A stretch of DNA of 64,000 nt, from assembly GCA_041583495.1 (NCBI GenBank), contig JBFHFS010000010.1, positions 1 through 64,000 of the forward strand, read 5' to 3'. Source of the stretch: JBFHFS01 sp041583495 (GTDB taxonomy: Bacteria; Bacteroidota; Bacteroidia; Bacteroidales; Marinilabiliaceae). Below, piece by piece: positions 1-9,300 of the stretch. The notes under the pieces were generated by a model that was given only the letters and a program-made list of their open reading frames with translations, was not told where the DNA came from and did not search any database. The stretch's first letter is position 1. Each line of letters opens with the position of its first letter. Made by a program: the position numbers and the translations under genes.

Positions 1-2
1 AC

Positions 3-125
3 ACTTTTGCTCAAACAATGGGGCTTACTCTTTTTGAAAAGACCCCTATCAAAGAACTATTTAATAATAAAAACTCAATAAATAACCTGTCCGATAAGAA
101 CCAATTATCTTTATGGGAATATTAA
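3..125 (+). CDS. C-terminal end of a protein, possibly an IS4-family transposase (5' truncated by window edge)
   Basis: An open frame enters from the left edge and stops with TAA at 123-125, giving 40 visible residues. The tail reads LTLFEKTPIKELF, then a polar Asn/Ser-rich linker, and ends QLSLWEY. This pattern resembles the ends of Bacteroidota IS4-type transposases, which often carry LFEKTPI and a terminal QLxLFxF-like motif; the resemblance is from memory and rests on few residues. The rest of the gene lies outside the window. A palindromic repeat begins about 30 bases downstream, which fits a mobile-element neighbourhood. No clear terminal inverted repeat can be assigned. Confidence 0.42.
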   Translation, partial: TFAQTMGLTLFEKTPIKELFNNKNSINNLSDKNQLSLWEY

Positions 126-149
126 CCGGACACTAGTGAAATGGTTTCT

Positions 150-285
150 CGATAGAATCCCGTTAGGGATTTAATGTGGGTAGCAAATTGAATTGTAAAA
201 ATGTGTACCGTCCCGTCCGGGACGGAATTTTGTTCTTGTTATTCAACATTCTATTTATATCCTGTGCCTGCGGCACAATTCAAAT
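150..285. repeat. Palindromic intergenic repeat element
   Basis: Three near-perfect palindromes follow one another: AATCCC-GTTA-GGGATT type at about 156-172, CCGTCCCG-TC-CGGGACGG at 208-225 and TGTGCC-TGC-GGCACA at 263-277. AT-rich spacers separate them. Such strings of short GC-rich palindromes are typical of interspersed REP-like elements in Bacteroidota. A 91-codon frame crosses the element, but its predicted product is set by the palindromes and is not credible as a protein. Confidence 0.6.
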
Positions 286-583
286 TCCTTTGAAATATTC
301 TACAGGTTTGAATACATGTCTTTCATCAAAGAAAATTCAAATTTTTCAAGAAACTCATGGGAAAATATTTTTTACGATAATGCATCTCCTGTTTTTTTAT
401 GTAGCCGATTTCTTGATCGACATGTGTTTTGCCTTAAGAAAATGCACCTAATCCCTTCTGCCTGGGGAAATGCCCTTTAATAAATTCCTTTTCATTTAGA
501 GAATTCAAGTCGAAGGAACGATGTATATAGTATTCATGTCGATTTCTTAGGGTGTCTCAATGTGGGAAATAGGACGCAGACAT

Positions 584-635
584 AAAAAAAAGGGATAGGT
601 GGAGAATGAATTTTCCTCCTGCCCGATCCCTTTTT
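584..635. terminator. Long hairpin with A and T flanks (bidirectional terminator candidate)
   Basis: AAAAAAGGGATAGG on the left pairs with CCxGATCCCTTTTT on the right, and the inner arms AGGTGGAGAA and TTTTCCTCCT also pair with two mismatches. A runs before and T runs after would allow termination on either strand. It lies about 260 bases past the asnB stop codon, so its link to asnB is loose. Confidence 0.5.
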
Positions 636-890
636 GTGAGTTATAAAATTGAATTTTAGGCAGGCAATTAGTGTCTGTCTATAATGTCGAGAGTTTGATA
701 TAGAAAGTTCGAGTTCGAGGCTTGCAACGTCCGAAAAATGGGAGTCCCTTAATAGCTTTTGTAAGGTCTTTATTTAAAAACCAACAAAAAACATAAACGG
801 AATAGCCTGTCCCGAACTTGATTCGGGAACCATTTTGAGGGCAAGTCCCGAGCATCGGGAAGGAAATCGGACTTTATAGACAAACTCTAA

Positions 891-2477
891 TTATTCTCCA
901 CTCTTTCCATAGTTTGGCAGCACCCTGGCGCTGGGGTCGTTAACGTTACAGTTTTCCCACGTCTTATTGGGCATCCAGAAATCTTTAATCAGTTCGGCTC
1001 TTCCGGGGAAATGGCTCTCAAAGATGTCGCGGTACATCAGCGATTCCTTGGATATGGGGGCCGAATGCTTGTATTTTTTCTGCGCCGTGGCCAGATCCTC
1101 ATCCGAATACATCTCCTCGGCATAGGCTTTCAAATAGTCAACAACGCTGTGTCCTACAGCATCAGAGAAGGCTGCCTTTTCACGATAGAGGATATCCTTG
1201 GGCAGGTAGTCGCCTTCGAAAGCCTTTCGCAATATGTATTTGCCGATGTTGGTATAGTTCATTTTCTTCTCGGGAGGAATAGACATCACATACTTCACGA
1301 AGTCCAGATCGCCAAAGGGAACCCTGGCCTCCAGCCCGTTGGAGGAGATACAGCGGTCGGCGCGCAGCACATCGTAGATGTAGATCTCGCGTAACCGTTT
1401 TTCGGCCTCTTCCTGAAAGGCTTCCGGGGAAGGAGCAAAATCGGTGTATTTGTAACCAAATATCTCGTCGCTGATTTCGCCCGTCATCAGCACCTTTACG
1501 CCGGTCTTTTCGCTGATGTATTTACACAGGATATACATCCCCATGGATGCTCTTATGGTGGTGATGTCCCAGGTCTCAGTGTTGTAAATGAGTGTGCTCA
1601 GACAGTCGAAAATCTCGTGTCTTTTAAAGAGCACTTCGGTATGGTCGGTGCCCAGATAGTCGGCCACCTGGCGTGCATATTTGGTGTCGATGGGTCCTTC
1701 CTCAATGCCTACGGCGAAGGTTTTGATGGGTTTGTCGGTCATTCTGGCGGCAATGGCACACACCAGACTGGAGTCGAGTCCTCCACTCAGCAAAAATCCC
1801 AGTGGGGCATCGCTGTCCATGCGTTTTTCAACTGCCTTGGTCAGGTAATGGTTTATCTTTTCGAAGATGACCGATTGCTCATCGTCATTAAACTTCTCAA
1901 CGGTGGCGATATCGGCATAACGGATAAACTCATCCCCGTCGTAGCAAAATCCGGGAGGGAAGGGTAAAACTTCATCACATAGGTTATGGAGAACCTTCAT
2001 CTCGCTTGAAAAAAGCATTTCTCCCTGGGAGGTATACCCGTAAAACAGGGGACGGATGCCTATGGGATCGCGGGCTGCCATATACTTGTCCTTCTTGGCA
2101 TCGTAAATTACACAAACAAACTCGGCATCTATAGCCTGGGCCATGCCTACGATGCCCTTCTCCAGGTATAGGGGGATCATCACTTCACAGTCGCTGTCCG
2201 AATGAAAGGGGAAAGAGGCTTCGTAGCTTTTACGAATTTGATGAAAGTTGTAAATCTCGCCGTTACACACAAGGTTGACATGCTTGTACTCCATTGGCTG
2301 GTTCCCATTATCTGAAAGATCCATGATTTTGAGGCGGTGGAAACCCATCCACCCATTATTGCCCAGGTCCTTCATGATGGTATTATCGGGGCCTCGGTAT
2401 TCAATGCTCCTGAATTGGTGGGCCATCTGTAACTTCAGCATCTGGTCCTGTCCGGTGTAAACTGCAAATCCACACAT
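891..2477 (-). CDS. asnB: Asparagine synthetase B, glutamine-hydrolysing
   Basis: Makes asparagine from aspartate, ATP and glutamine in the cytoplasm. The N-terminal glutaminase (Ntn) domain starts with the nucleophile Cys2 (MCGF) and covers about residues 2-190; the RGPD and CNGEIYN motifs of the ammonia-releasing site are present. The synthetase domain has the PPi-loop SGGLDSS at 231-237. At 528 residues it is slightly shorter than the roughly 555 of E. coli AsnB but looks complete. The start is fixed because Cys2 must be exposed after Met removal. A promoter-like sequence sits about 55 bases upstream. The upstream minus-strand gene ends in a terminator hairpin, so asnB is probably transcribed alone. 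Confidence 0.95.
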   Translation of the reverse strand: MCGFAVYTGQDQMLKLQMAHQFRSIEYRGPDNTIMKDLGNNGWMGFHRLKIMDLSDNGNQPMEYKHVNLVCNGEIYNFHQIRKSYEASFPFHSDSDCEVMIPLYLEKGIVGMAQAIDAEFVCVIYDAKKDKYMAARDPIGIRPLFYGYTSQGEMLFSSEMKVLHNLCDEVLPFPPGFCYDGDEFIRYADIATVEKFNDDEQSVIFEKINHYLTKAVEKRMDSDAPLGFLLSGGLDSSLVCAIAARMTDKPIKTFAVGIEEGPIDTKYARQVADYLGTDHTEVLFKRHEIFDCLSTLIYNTETWDITTIRASMGMYILCKYISEKTGVKVLMTGEISDEIFGYKYTDFAPSPEAFQEEAEKRLREIYIYDVLRADRCISSNGLEARVPFGDLDFVKYVMSIPPEKKMNYTNIGKYILRKAFEGDYLPKDILYREKAAFSDAVGHSVVDYLKAYAEEMYSDEDLATAQKKYKHSAPISKESLMYRDIFESHFPGRAELIKDFWMPNKTWENCNVNDPSARVLPNYGKSGE

Positions 2478-2532
2478 GATCGTTTCTTTTTAAGTTTTTA
2501 TGGTGCCAAGCAAACCGCAATGACATCGGGTA

Positions 2533-2562
2533 CAAAAGTAACGATTTAAAGTTAATTCCAAA
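2533..2562 (-). promoter_or_regulatory. Bacteroidota-type promoter for asnB
   Basis: On the minus strand the -7 box reads TACTTTTG (2540-2533), matching TAnnTTTG. A TTTG (2562-2559) lies 18 bases upstream as the -33 element. It leaves a leader of about 50 bases before the asnB start. Confidence 0.6.
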
Positions 2563-2673
2563 CAAAAAGTTACCAAATTGTAAAATAAATGCTCAAAAAA
2601 TGTCGAATCGGTACTTTGTTTCGATCCGAAATTTTTTAATTGTCTGGAAATGAGCAGGAAAGAATTTTGATGG

Positions 2674-2706
2674 AAAAAAGGCTGCGGTTAACCGCAGCCT
2701 TTTTTG
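2674..2706. terminator. Bidirectional rho-independent terminator between the HMA gene and asnB
   Basis: A perfect inverted repeat (GGCTGCGGTT / AACCGCAGCC) is flanked by A6 on the left and T7 on the right. It lies directly behind the stop codon of the minus-strand HMA gene and insulates asnB from it. Confidence 0.85.
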
Positions 2707-2707
2707 A

Positions 2708-3088
2708 TTATTTCTGAAGGCTTTCATGGTCCTTCAACTCTTTCATTGGCGGGGTTTCCGTGCGGTCGTACTGACAGCATCCGGGTAATTTATTATAAAC
2801 TTCGTCGGTGGCTTTCATCTTTTTGGTATCGTGCCCCACTGCCGCAACAGCTTTGTGTACCTGTTCCAAATTGGCTTTTTCTGAATCCAGTGAAAAGGCG
2901 AGTATCTTGGTTTCCTTATTCCACTGAGCATCCGTTACACCTTCTACATCGTTGGCAGCCTTTTCGATGCGTTTCTCACACATGCCGCAGTTGCCTTTTA
3001 CTTCAATTGTTTTTGATTCCGTTTGTGCAAATGAAGCCATTGCTCCCATCAGAAATAGGGCTAACAAACTTAACATTTTCGCTTTCAT
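2708..3088 (-). CDS. Secreted heavy-metal-associated (HMA) domain protein
   Basis: A 126-residue protein with a clear Sec signal peptide (about 1-21, ending SFA-Q) and an HMA fold at about 24-95. The metal-binding pair is Cys34 and Cys37 in the sequence GNCGMCEKR, the GMxCxxC-like loop that binds Cu(I) and similar ions. A 30-residue tail with a CC pair follows. The signal peptide places it in the periplasm, unlike cytoplasmic CopZ. It is transcribed in the same direction as the RND export genes behind it, from which a 226-base gap separates it, so it may have its own promoter. Likely a periplasmic copper-binding or delivery protein for the efflux pump; the exact metal is inferred from neighbours. 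Confidence 0.85.
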   Translation of the reverse strand: MKAKMLSLLALFLMGAMASFAQTESKTIEVKGNCGMCEKRIEKAANDVEGVTDAQWNKETKILAFSLDSEKANLEQVHKAVAAVGHDTKKMKATDEVYNKLPGCCQYDRTETPPMKELKDHESLQK

Positions 3089-3314
3089 GACAATTTAAAT
3101 TTAGTGATTAATAAAAACATAGATGACATCCATTAATTCTCCTTCCTCTAACCGCTTTTATCCTTTTTCTTCAGGAGAATTACCAATCCTGCTAACCGGT
3201 TTAGGCCTTAGGCCGGTATTGGCAGGGGATGCCCGATTACCCGATAAAGGTACGACCCTCAGTGGCTCTTTCCTTTACATAGTTTTCGGAAAGAGTTACA
3301 CGATTCTCAGGTTA

Positions 3315-5123
3315 CTATTCTCCAATTACCTCCCGGTTTTCCCCGCAACCCAACATCGCATCTCCAAAGTAGGGGTTTCGGATCTCCTCAGAATCGCTGA
3401 GCCAGAAGGCGCCTTTATCCCGCTCGGCCATGGGGCAGTACTGATAATAAGCGGAGACCTTTTCCAGTCCAAAGGCTTTCAGGCTTTTGTAAAAGACCAG
3501 GTTGAGTTTGGCAAACTCACTGCGCTGTTTCTCTATATCATCGTTTTCGGAAATGACTTCCAGCGTGGCGTTCAAATCATCCAATTGCGCCATCCACGTC
3601 ATGTGGGCATCGCCTTTCAGTAATTGCATGTCAACTTCTTCGAGGGAGGCGGTGACTTCCCTGGCGGTGCTTCGAGCCTTCCCGGCATCCGACGCCACAA
3701 AAGCGTCCTTCATAGCCAGGTAATCCTGAAATACTTTAGTCAATTGTGTTTTGAACGCTTTGGGGATTTCAGTGCTCTTGATTATTGGTTCCTTATTGTT
3801 GGTTTGCGTCATTTCCCTATCCCCACGCATTGACTGGTCACCATGATCGTGCCCGGTCATGGCAGCACCCCCATCCGGGTTCATCATGCTGGCTTTGCCC
3901 GCCAATTGTGCCGCCGCATCAATACTGAAGGTGCCGTTGACGGCAATTTCTTCACCTTCCTTCAACCCGTCATTTACCACGTAACTTCTTCCCAGTGCAG
4001 GGCCCAGAATCACTTTGCGCATCCTGAAATTTACGCCCTGCTCTGTCTCCGATTTCACATAAACCACCGAACGTTCCCCGGTCCACATGACGGCTGTTTT
4101 TGGAACAACCAATGCGCCTGACCGGTCGGGTAATTTAGCGTGCACTGTGCCCGAGGCAAACATTTCGGGCTTTAGTTTTAATCCACGGTTAACGAATTCT
4201 ACCCGGGCTTTGGCCACCCGTGTTTTCGAATCGATTACCGGATCGAGAAAGGTGATGGTCCCGGAATAGATTTCACCGGGAAGGGAAGCAATGGTAAATT
4301 CAACTTCGTCGTCTTTTTTGATCCACGGCATCTCCGATTCATAAACATCAAAAAGGATCCAGACTTTCGAGAGATCGGCAATTTCGTAAATGGCTTGCCC
4401 CCTGCGGACATAATCGCCTGGATTGACCATCTTTTTTGTCACGTAACCCGACAGGTCGGACCGAACCTCAAAAGTTTCTGTAGTGGATTCGGATTGCAGA
4501 ATGTGCTCAATCTGGTTGTCTGTTAATTTCCAGTTTTTCAACTTTTCCCTGGCGGCATTATAAAGCTGCGGCTGTGTCTCTCTGATTTTTTGTGCTTCCA
4601 ATAACTCCTCTTGTGCTGTCACCAGTTCGGGTGAATAAACCGATGCGATGACTTGCCCTTTTTGCACATAGTCCCCCGTAAAATTTACCCTCAGGGTTTC
4701 AATCCTACCGGGTATGTGCGATGATTGTGAATACACCATACGCTCGTCAGATTGCACTTTCCCATTTAACCGCACCTGCTTTACCGGGTCTATGGACCCC
4801 ACCATGGCAGTGCTGATGCTGGCGAGTTGCATGGCTGTGGGCGACATGCTGACCGCCATAGGATCGATCCCGCTGTTTTGTTCATCTTCCAGTGGTATTA
4901 AATCCATCCCGCAAATGGGGCAATCCCCGGGTTCGTTCTGGCGGATTTGCGGATGCATAGAGCAAGTCCAAACTGTTTCGCCTGCTACCTCTTCCGCACT
5001 GTGTTCATGCTGATGTTCTTCAGTAGTTTTACTTGTCGAACCACCAAAAATCAGCCAACCCAGCAATAAACCTGCTGCCAGTGCTGACAAGACTATAATT
5101 ATTGTTTTTCTATTTGTTTTCAT
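3315..5123 (-). CDS. cusB: CusB-like periplasmic adaptor of a heavy-metal RND pump, with metal-binding and DUF3347 domains
   Basis: Membrane-fusion (adaptor) subunit joining the inner-membrane pump to the outer-membrane channel. The N-terminal anchor lies at about 8-27, followed by a His-rich stretch (EEHQHEH). A short heavy-metal-binding domain at about 50-78 contains CSMHPQI and CPICGMDL. The HlyD/CusB barrel-sandwich and beta-barrel region covers about 100-400. The last 150 residues form a DUF3347 domain (ending in a Cys-Pro-Met and Gly-Cys-Gly-rich tail), a fusion common in Bacteroidota but absent from E. coli CusB, which explains the 602-residue length. It starts 4 bases after the stop of the outer-membrane gene. 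Copper or silver is the likely substrate because of the metal-site types, but this is inferred. Confidence 0.88.
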   Translation of the reverse strand: MKTNRKTIIIVLSALAAGLLLGWLIFGGSTSKTTEEHQHEHSAEEVAGETVWTCSMHPQIRQNEPGDCPICGMDLIPLEDEQNSGIDPMAVSMSPTAMQLASISTAMVGSIDPVKQVRLNGKVQSDERMVYSQSSHIPGRIETLRVNFTGDYVQKGQVIASVYSPELVTAQEELLEAQKIRETQPQLYNAAREKLKNWKLTDNQIEHILQSESTTETFEVRSDLSGYVTKKMVNPGDYVRRGQAIYEIADLSKVWILFDVYESEMPWIKKDDEVEFTIASLPGEIYSGTITFLDPVIDSKTRVAKARVEFVNRGLKLKPEMFASGTVHAKLPDRSGALVVPKTAVMWTGERSVVYVKSETEQGVNFRMRKVILGPALGRSYVVNDGLKEGEEIAVNGTFSIDAAAQLAGKASMMNPDGGAAMTGHDHGDQSMRGDREMTQTNNKEPIIKSTEIPKAFKTQLTKVFQDYLAMKDAFVASDAGKARSTAREVTASLEEVDMQLLKGDAHMTWMAQLDDLNATLEVISENDDIEKQRSEFAKLNLVFYKSLKAFGLEKVSAYYQYCPMAERDKGAFWLSDSEEIRNPYFGDAMLGCGENREVIGE

Positions 5124-5127
5124 CTGA

Positions 5128-6360
5128 TTAATATGTTTTTGCAGTGATGTAATTTAATTTGGCAATAGCAATCTGGTATTGGACTTCTGCCGTAGCCATC
5201 ATTTTTTCGTACTTAAGCAGTTGCTGTTGCATGCGTAGTACCTCTTCAAATTCTTTCCCGGAGTTGCCGTAAGCACTAAACAAAAGGTTCAGAGTTTGAT
5301 TGGTTTCCAGGATTTGTTCCTTATACAAATCAATTAATTCTTTCTGCTGTTGAACTTGAAACCAGGCAGATTCGTAATTTGAAGTGAGCGAATTAATGGT
5401 TTCTTCTTTTTGAAGCGAATAGCTCTCCTGCATCAGTTGCGCCTCGTTTTCAGCAGCTTTGTACTTTTTTCTGAATATTGGGATACTCGCCGAAACCATC
5501 GGCATCAGTACATTTTTGCCATTATCAGGCATACTTACATCGTTGCGTTTACCAACAATTACATAATCTAACCCTACACCCAGCTTTGGAAGGCCCTGTT
5601 TTTGCGCCACTATTTCACTGGCTTCGCTTGCTTTTATTTTCAAATCCAGTGCATTCAACATCGGGTTGTTGGCCAGTAACGAATCTTTTCGAAAGTTTTC
5701 CGGCAAAGATTCCGCGTCAAGAGAGTCGTTTATAACAACCGCCTCGTTTTCATCCCTGTTGAGCAAATTATTAAATGCAGCGAGCAACGGTTTTTGTTTT
5801 TTGTTCAGGATGCTGAGGTTGGTTGTGGCATCTTTCAGCATAATGTCGACGCGCAACACGTCCACCATGGGAGCTGCCCCGTTTTCAAATTTAATTGTTG
5901 CAATGGTTTTATACGATTGAAGGATGTTGATATTTCCCTGCTCAATCTGTTTCCATTGTTCTAATTCATAAAGCGGAAAAAAGGCTGCCGACACGTCGTA
6001 AAACAATTTATTGCGTGCGTCGAGAAACGACTGGTATTTGGCTTCTGCCATTAAAGCCGCGGCATTGCCTTGTGCCTTCAAAGTCCCAACCCAGGGAAAC
6101 ATCTGGGTAAGCGAAAACTTCGCCCTTTGGGGCCCCACCCGCGTTTCCACCGGCGAAATAAAATACCCGAACGAAAAAGTGGGATCGGGAAGAGAAGCCA
6201 CCTGTGGTACTTTTTGCATGGCTGCTTCAAACTCCTTGTATTTTGCCTGCAGGCCCGGGTTGTTTTCTGCTGCTGTATGAAAGTATTCATCCAGCGTTTG
6301 GGCCTGACCCGTTGTAATTCCGAGAATCACCAGGAATATGAAATTTATTATGAACTTCAT
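5128..6360 (-). CDS. cusC: TolC-family outer-membrane channel of the metal efflux pump (CusC-like)
   Basis: A 410-residue protein with signal peptide (about 1-21, ending GQAQ) and two repeated coiled-coil/barrel halves typical of the outer membrane efflux protein family; heptad-like Glu/Lys/Gln runs are visible near 290-330 and 350-390. It forms the exit duct for metals pumped by the RND protein. Its start overlaps the stop of cusA by four bases (ATGA), so translation is coupled. There is no lipobox, unlike E. coli CusC. The assignment to metals rests on its operon. Confidence 0.88.
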   Translation of the reverse strand: MKFIINFIFLVILGITTGQAQTLDEYFHTAAENNPGLQAKYKEFEAAMQKVPQVASLPDPTFSFGYFISPVETRVGPQRAKFSLTQMFPWVGTLKAQGNAAALMAEAKYQSFLDARNKLFYDVSAAFFPLYELEQWKQIEQGNINILQSYKTIATIKFENGAAPMVDVLRVDIMLKDATTNLSILNKKQKPLLAAFNNLLNRDENEAVVINDSLDAESLPENFRKDSLLANNPMLNALDLKIKASEASEIVAQKQGLPKLGVGLDYVIVGKRNDVSMPDNGKNVLMPMVSASIPIFRKKYKAAENEAQLMQESYSLQKEETINSLTSNYESAWFQVQQQKELIDLYKEQILETNQTLNLLFSAYGNSGKEFEEVLRMQQQLLKYEKMMATAEVQYQIAIAKLNYITAKTY

Positions 6361-9300
6361 GATTGTATCTTTTTTAGTTTCCGTTCTTCACGCATGCTAT
6401 AAAGCACCGGCACAATAAAATAGGTAACTGCTGCAAAAATCATCCCCCCAAAAGCAGGGATGGCCATGGGTATCATGATGTCAGCGCCCCGTCCGGTAGA
6501 GGTGAGGATGGGTAACAGCGCGATGATGGTGGTTGCCGAAGTCATGGCAGCAGGTCTGATCCTGCGGTAACCCGCTTCCACCACGGCCGCCCGTATGCCT
6601 TTCAGATTATCGGTTTTATTCCGGGCAAAGCTTTGGTCCAGGTAGGTGGCCATTAACACTCCATCATCGGTGGCAATGCCGAAGAGGGCGATAAAGCCCA
6701 CCCAAACGGCCACACTCAGGTTGACGGTGTGCATTTGGAACAGCTCCCGAAAATTGGTGCCAAAGATGGAGAAATCCACAAACCAGCCCTGACCGTAGAG
6801 CCATATCATCATAAAACCGCCGCTAAAAGCCATGGCAATGCCTGAGAAAACCATCAGCGAAGTGGAGACTGACTTAAACTGGAAGTAGAGAATCAGAAAT
6901 ACAATAACCAAAACCAGCGGTACAATTATCGAGAGACGTTTTTCTGCCCGCACCTGGTTTTCGTAACTGCCCGAGAACTTGTAACTAACTCCGGCAGGTA
7001 CGTTCAAGTCACCGGAATCAATACGTGCTTGTATCGTATTCTGCGCATCATTGACTACGGTCACTTCTGAAAAACCTTCCCGTTTGTCGAACAAAACATA
7101 ACCCACCAAAAAAGTATCTTCACTTTTAATGGCCTGGGGCCCTCTAACGTATTCAAAATCGACAATTTGGGCGAGAGGGATCTGAGCGCCGGTTGGGGTA
7201 GGGATCAAAATTTTACCCAGCGATTCGGGGTCGTCCCGAAGTTCGCGCGGGTAACGCACCCTCACCGGAAAACGTTCCCGTCCCTCAACCGTAGAAGTGA
7301 TTTTCATTCCTCCAATGGCCGTTTCTATGGTTTGCTGCACATCTTCCACATTCAGCCCGTAGCGGGAAATTTCATCGCGGTCTATATTCAGGTGCAGGTA
7401 GGGTTTTCCGACAATCCGATCGGCAAATACAGCCTCAGCTTTTACCGAGGGCACCTCTTTTAATACCTCTTCTAATTGCATCCCAAAATCCTCTATGGAG
7501 CTTAGGCTGGGGCCATATACTTTAATGCCCATGGGAGCGCGCATTCCGGTTTGCAACATCACCAAACGGGTCTCAATGGGTTGCAGTTTAGGCGCAGAAG
7601 TGACCCCCGGTATTTTGGCTGCTTTCACAATTTCATTCCAAATGTCATCGGGCGATTTGATCTCCTGCCGCCAATTGCGATAATAATTCCCTCTGGTATC
7701 GGGTATCAGTTCCTGTAAGCTTACTCCCCTTTGTAGCGCTTCTGTATTGGTAAGCGTATCTCCGGTGGTTAAAATAAACCGGTCCTTCTTATCTGTTTTA
7801 AACCTTATCCGGTGCCCTTTTTCGTTGAGCATGTATTCGGGCCGGTAATTAATGACGTTTTCGTACATCGAGATGGGTGCCGGGTCAAGTGCTGACTCAA
7901 CCCTTCCTAATTTCCCTACCGTTAGTTCAACTTCCGGGATGTTGGTCAACAACATATCCAACTGCCCCAGAACTTTTCGGTTGTATTCAAAACCTGAGTG
8001 AGGCATGGAGGTGGGCATCAGCAGGAAACTTCCCTCATTGAGTGAAGGCATGAATTCTTTCCCGATAGCGGGGAAGGTGTGCGTTAATCCCGACCACACT
8101 TTGGTGGTACGCACATTCCATCCAACCGTGTCGAAGCCTTTGGCCACAAAGCCAAATAGGTTGCCGAATCCCATCCAGGTTATGGTCCCCAAAAGAATTA
8201 GAAAGGAAGGAATTAAAAGGAATCTGACCTTATGGTTCAGACACCACCGGAGTAACGGTTTGTAAAAATACTCAAGGACTATGAAAAAACCCAGAATAAT
8301 GGCAATGAGAAGTGAAACGAATAAGGCGTTCATTACCAGACTCTTGGCAGGTCCCAGGGGGAGCCAGAATTTGGCCAGTAACCAGATAACGCCAATAACC
8401 ACAATGATGATTTCAGCATACTCAAGCACACGGAAGGCGAAGGACCGCATGTGCTGTCGCATAGCTGGACCGGTACTTTTGCCCGTTTCTGATTTCTCTA
8501 CACCAATACCCAACCGTGTTTCTCTGAATTTTTTCACTATCCCGACAATGCCAAACCCCAGTAAAATCAATCCAGCCCAAATCTGTCCGGCAAAAAGAGC
8601 CACAATGGCGATGGGAATCAACGCGATATTCAGCCACTTTCTGATTTTTTCATTTTTAATTTTCGCACCAAAAAACCAATGGGCAAGGGTGGGCATAATA
8701 AGCAATGAAACGATTAGCGCAGCAATCAGCGCGAAGGTCTTGGTAAACGCCAGTGGCCCGAAAAGTTTGCCTTCCGCAGCCTGCAGGGTAAACACCGGGA
8801 TGAAACTGACAATGGTGGTCGATACCGCGGTAAGGATGGCTGAACTAACTTCGGAGGCCCCGTTATATATAGTTGTTGTGAGTTTCTGTTCAGAGGGTGC
8901 CTCATCGATGTGTTTGATGATGTTTTCGGATAGAATGACCCCCAAATCGACCATTGTTCCAATGGCAATGGCAATGCCCGATAATGCCACAATGTTGGCA
9001 TCCACACCAAAATAGCGCATGGCAATAAAAACCATCAGTACGGCAATGGGCAATAAACCGGAAATCAAAAAAGATGCCCTTAAGTTGTAAACCATTACGA
9101 TAACCACCAGAATGACAATCAGGATCTGAAGCGAAATAGCTTCTTCCAATGTGCCCAGGGTTTCCGTTATGAGACCAGACCGGTCGTAGAATGGGACTAT
9201 TGTTAACTGGCTTTCTACCCCGTTGGGCAACACCTTTTTGGGCAACCCGGGGGAGATTTCCCTGATTTTGTCTTTTACATTGTTGATGACCTGTAAGGGG

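Larger units (their letters stand above)
126..890. other. Intergenic region of about 765 bp between the transposase remnant and asnB
   Basis: It holds the palindromic element at 150-285, a strong hairpin at 584-635, and two further inverted repeats built on CCCGA...TCGGG near 810-830 and 845-862. No credible gene is visible. The CCCGA-type palindromes recur elsewhere in the window, near 30205 and 53945. Confidence 0.6.

Noticed and set aside
176..451. 91-codon plus-strand open frame
   Set aside because: It runs through the palindromes of the repeat at 150-285 and its product has no domain or start context.
3123..3623. 166-codon plus-strand frame opposite cusB
   Set aside because: Half of it is the antisense of cusB; the other half lies in the gap and lacks features.
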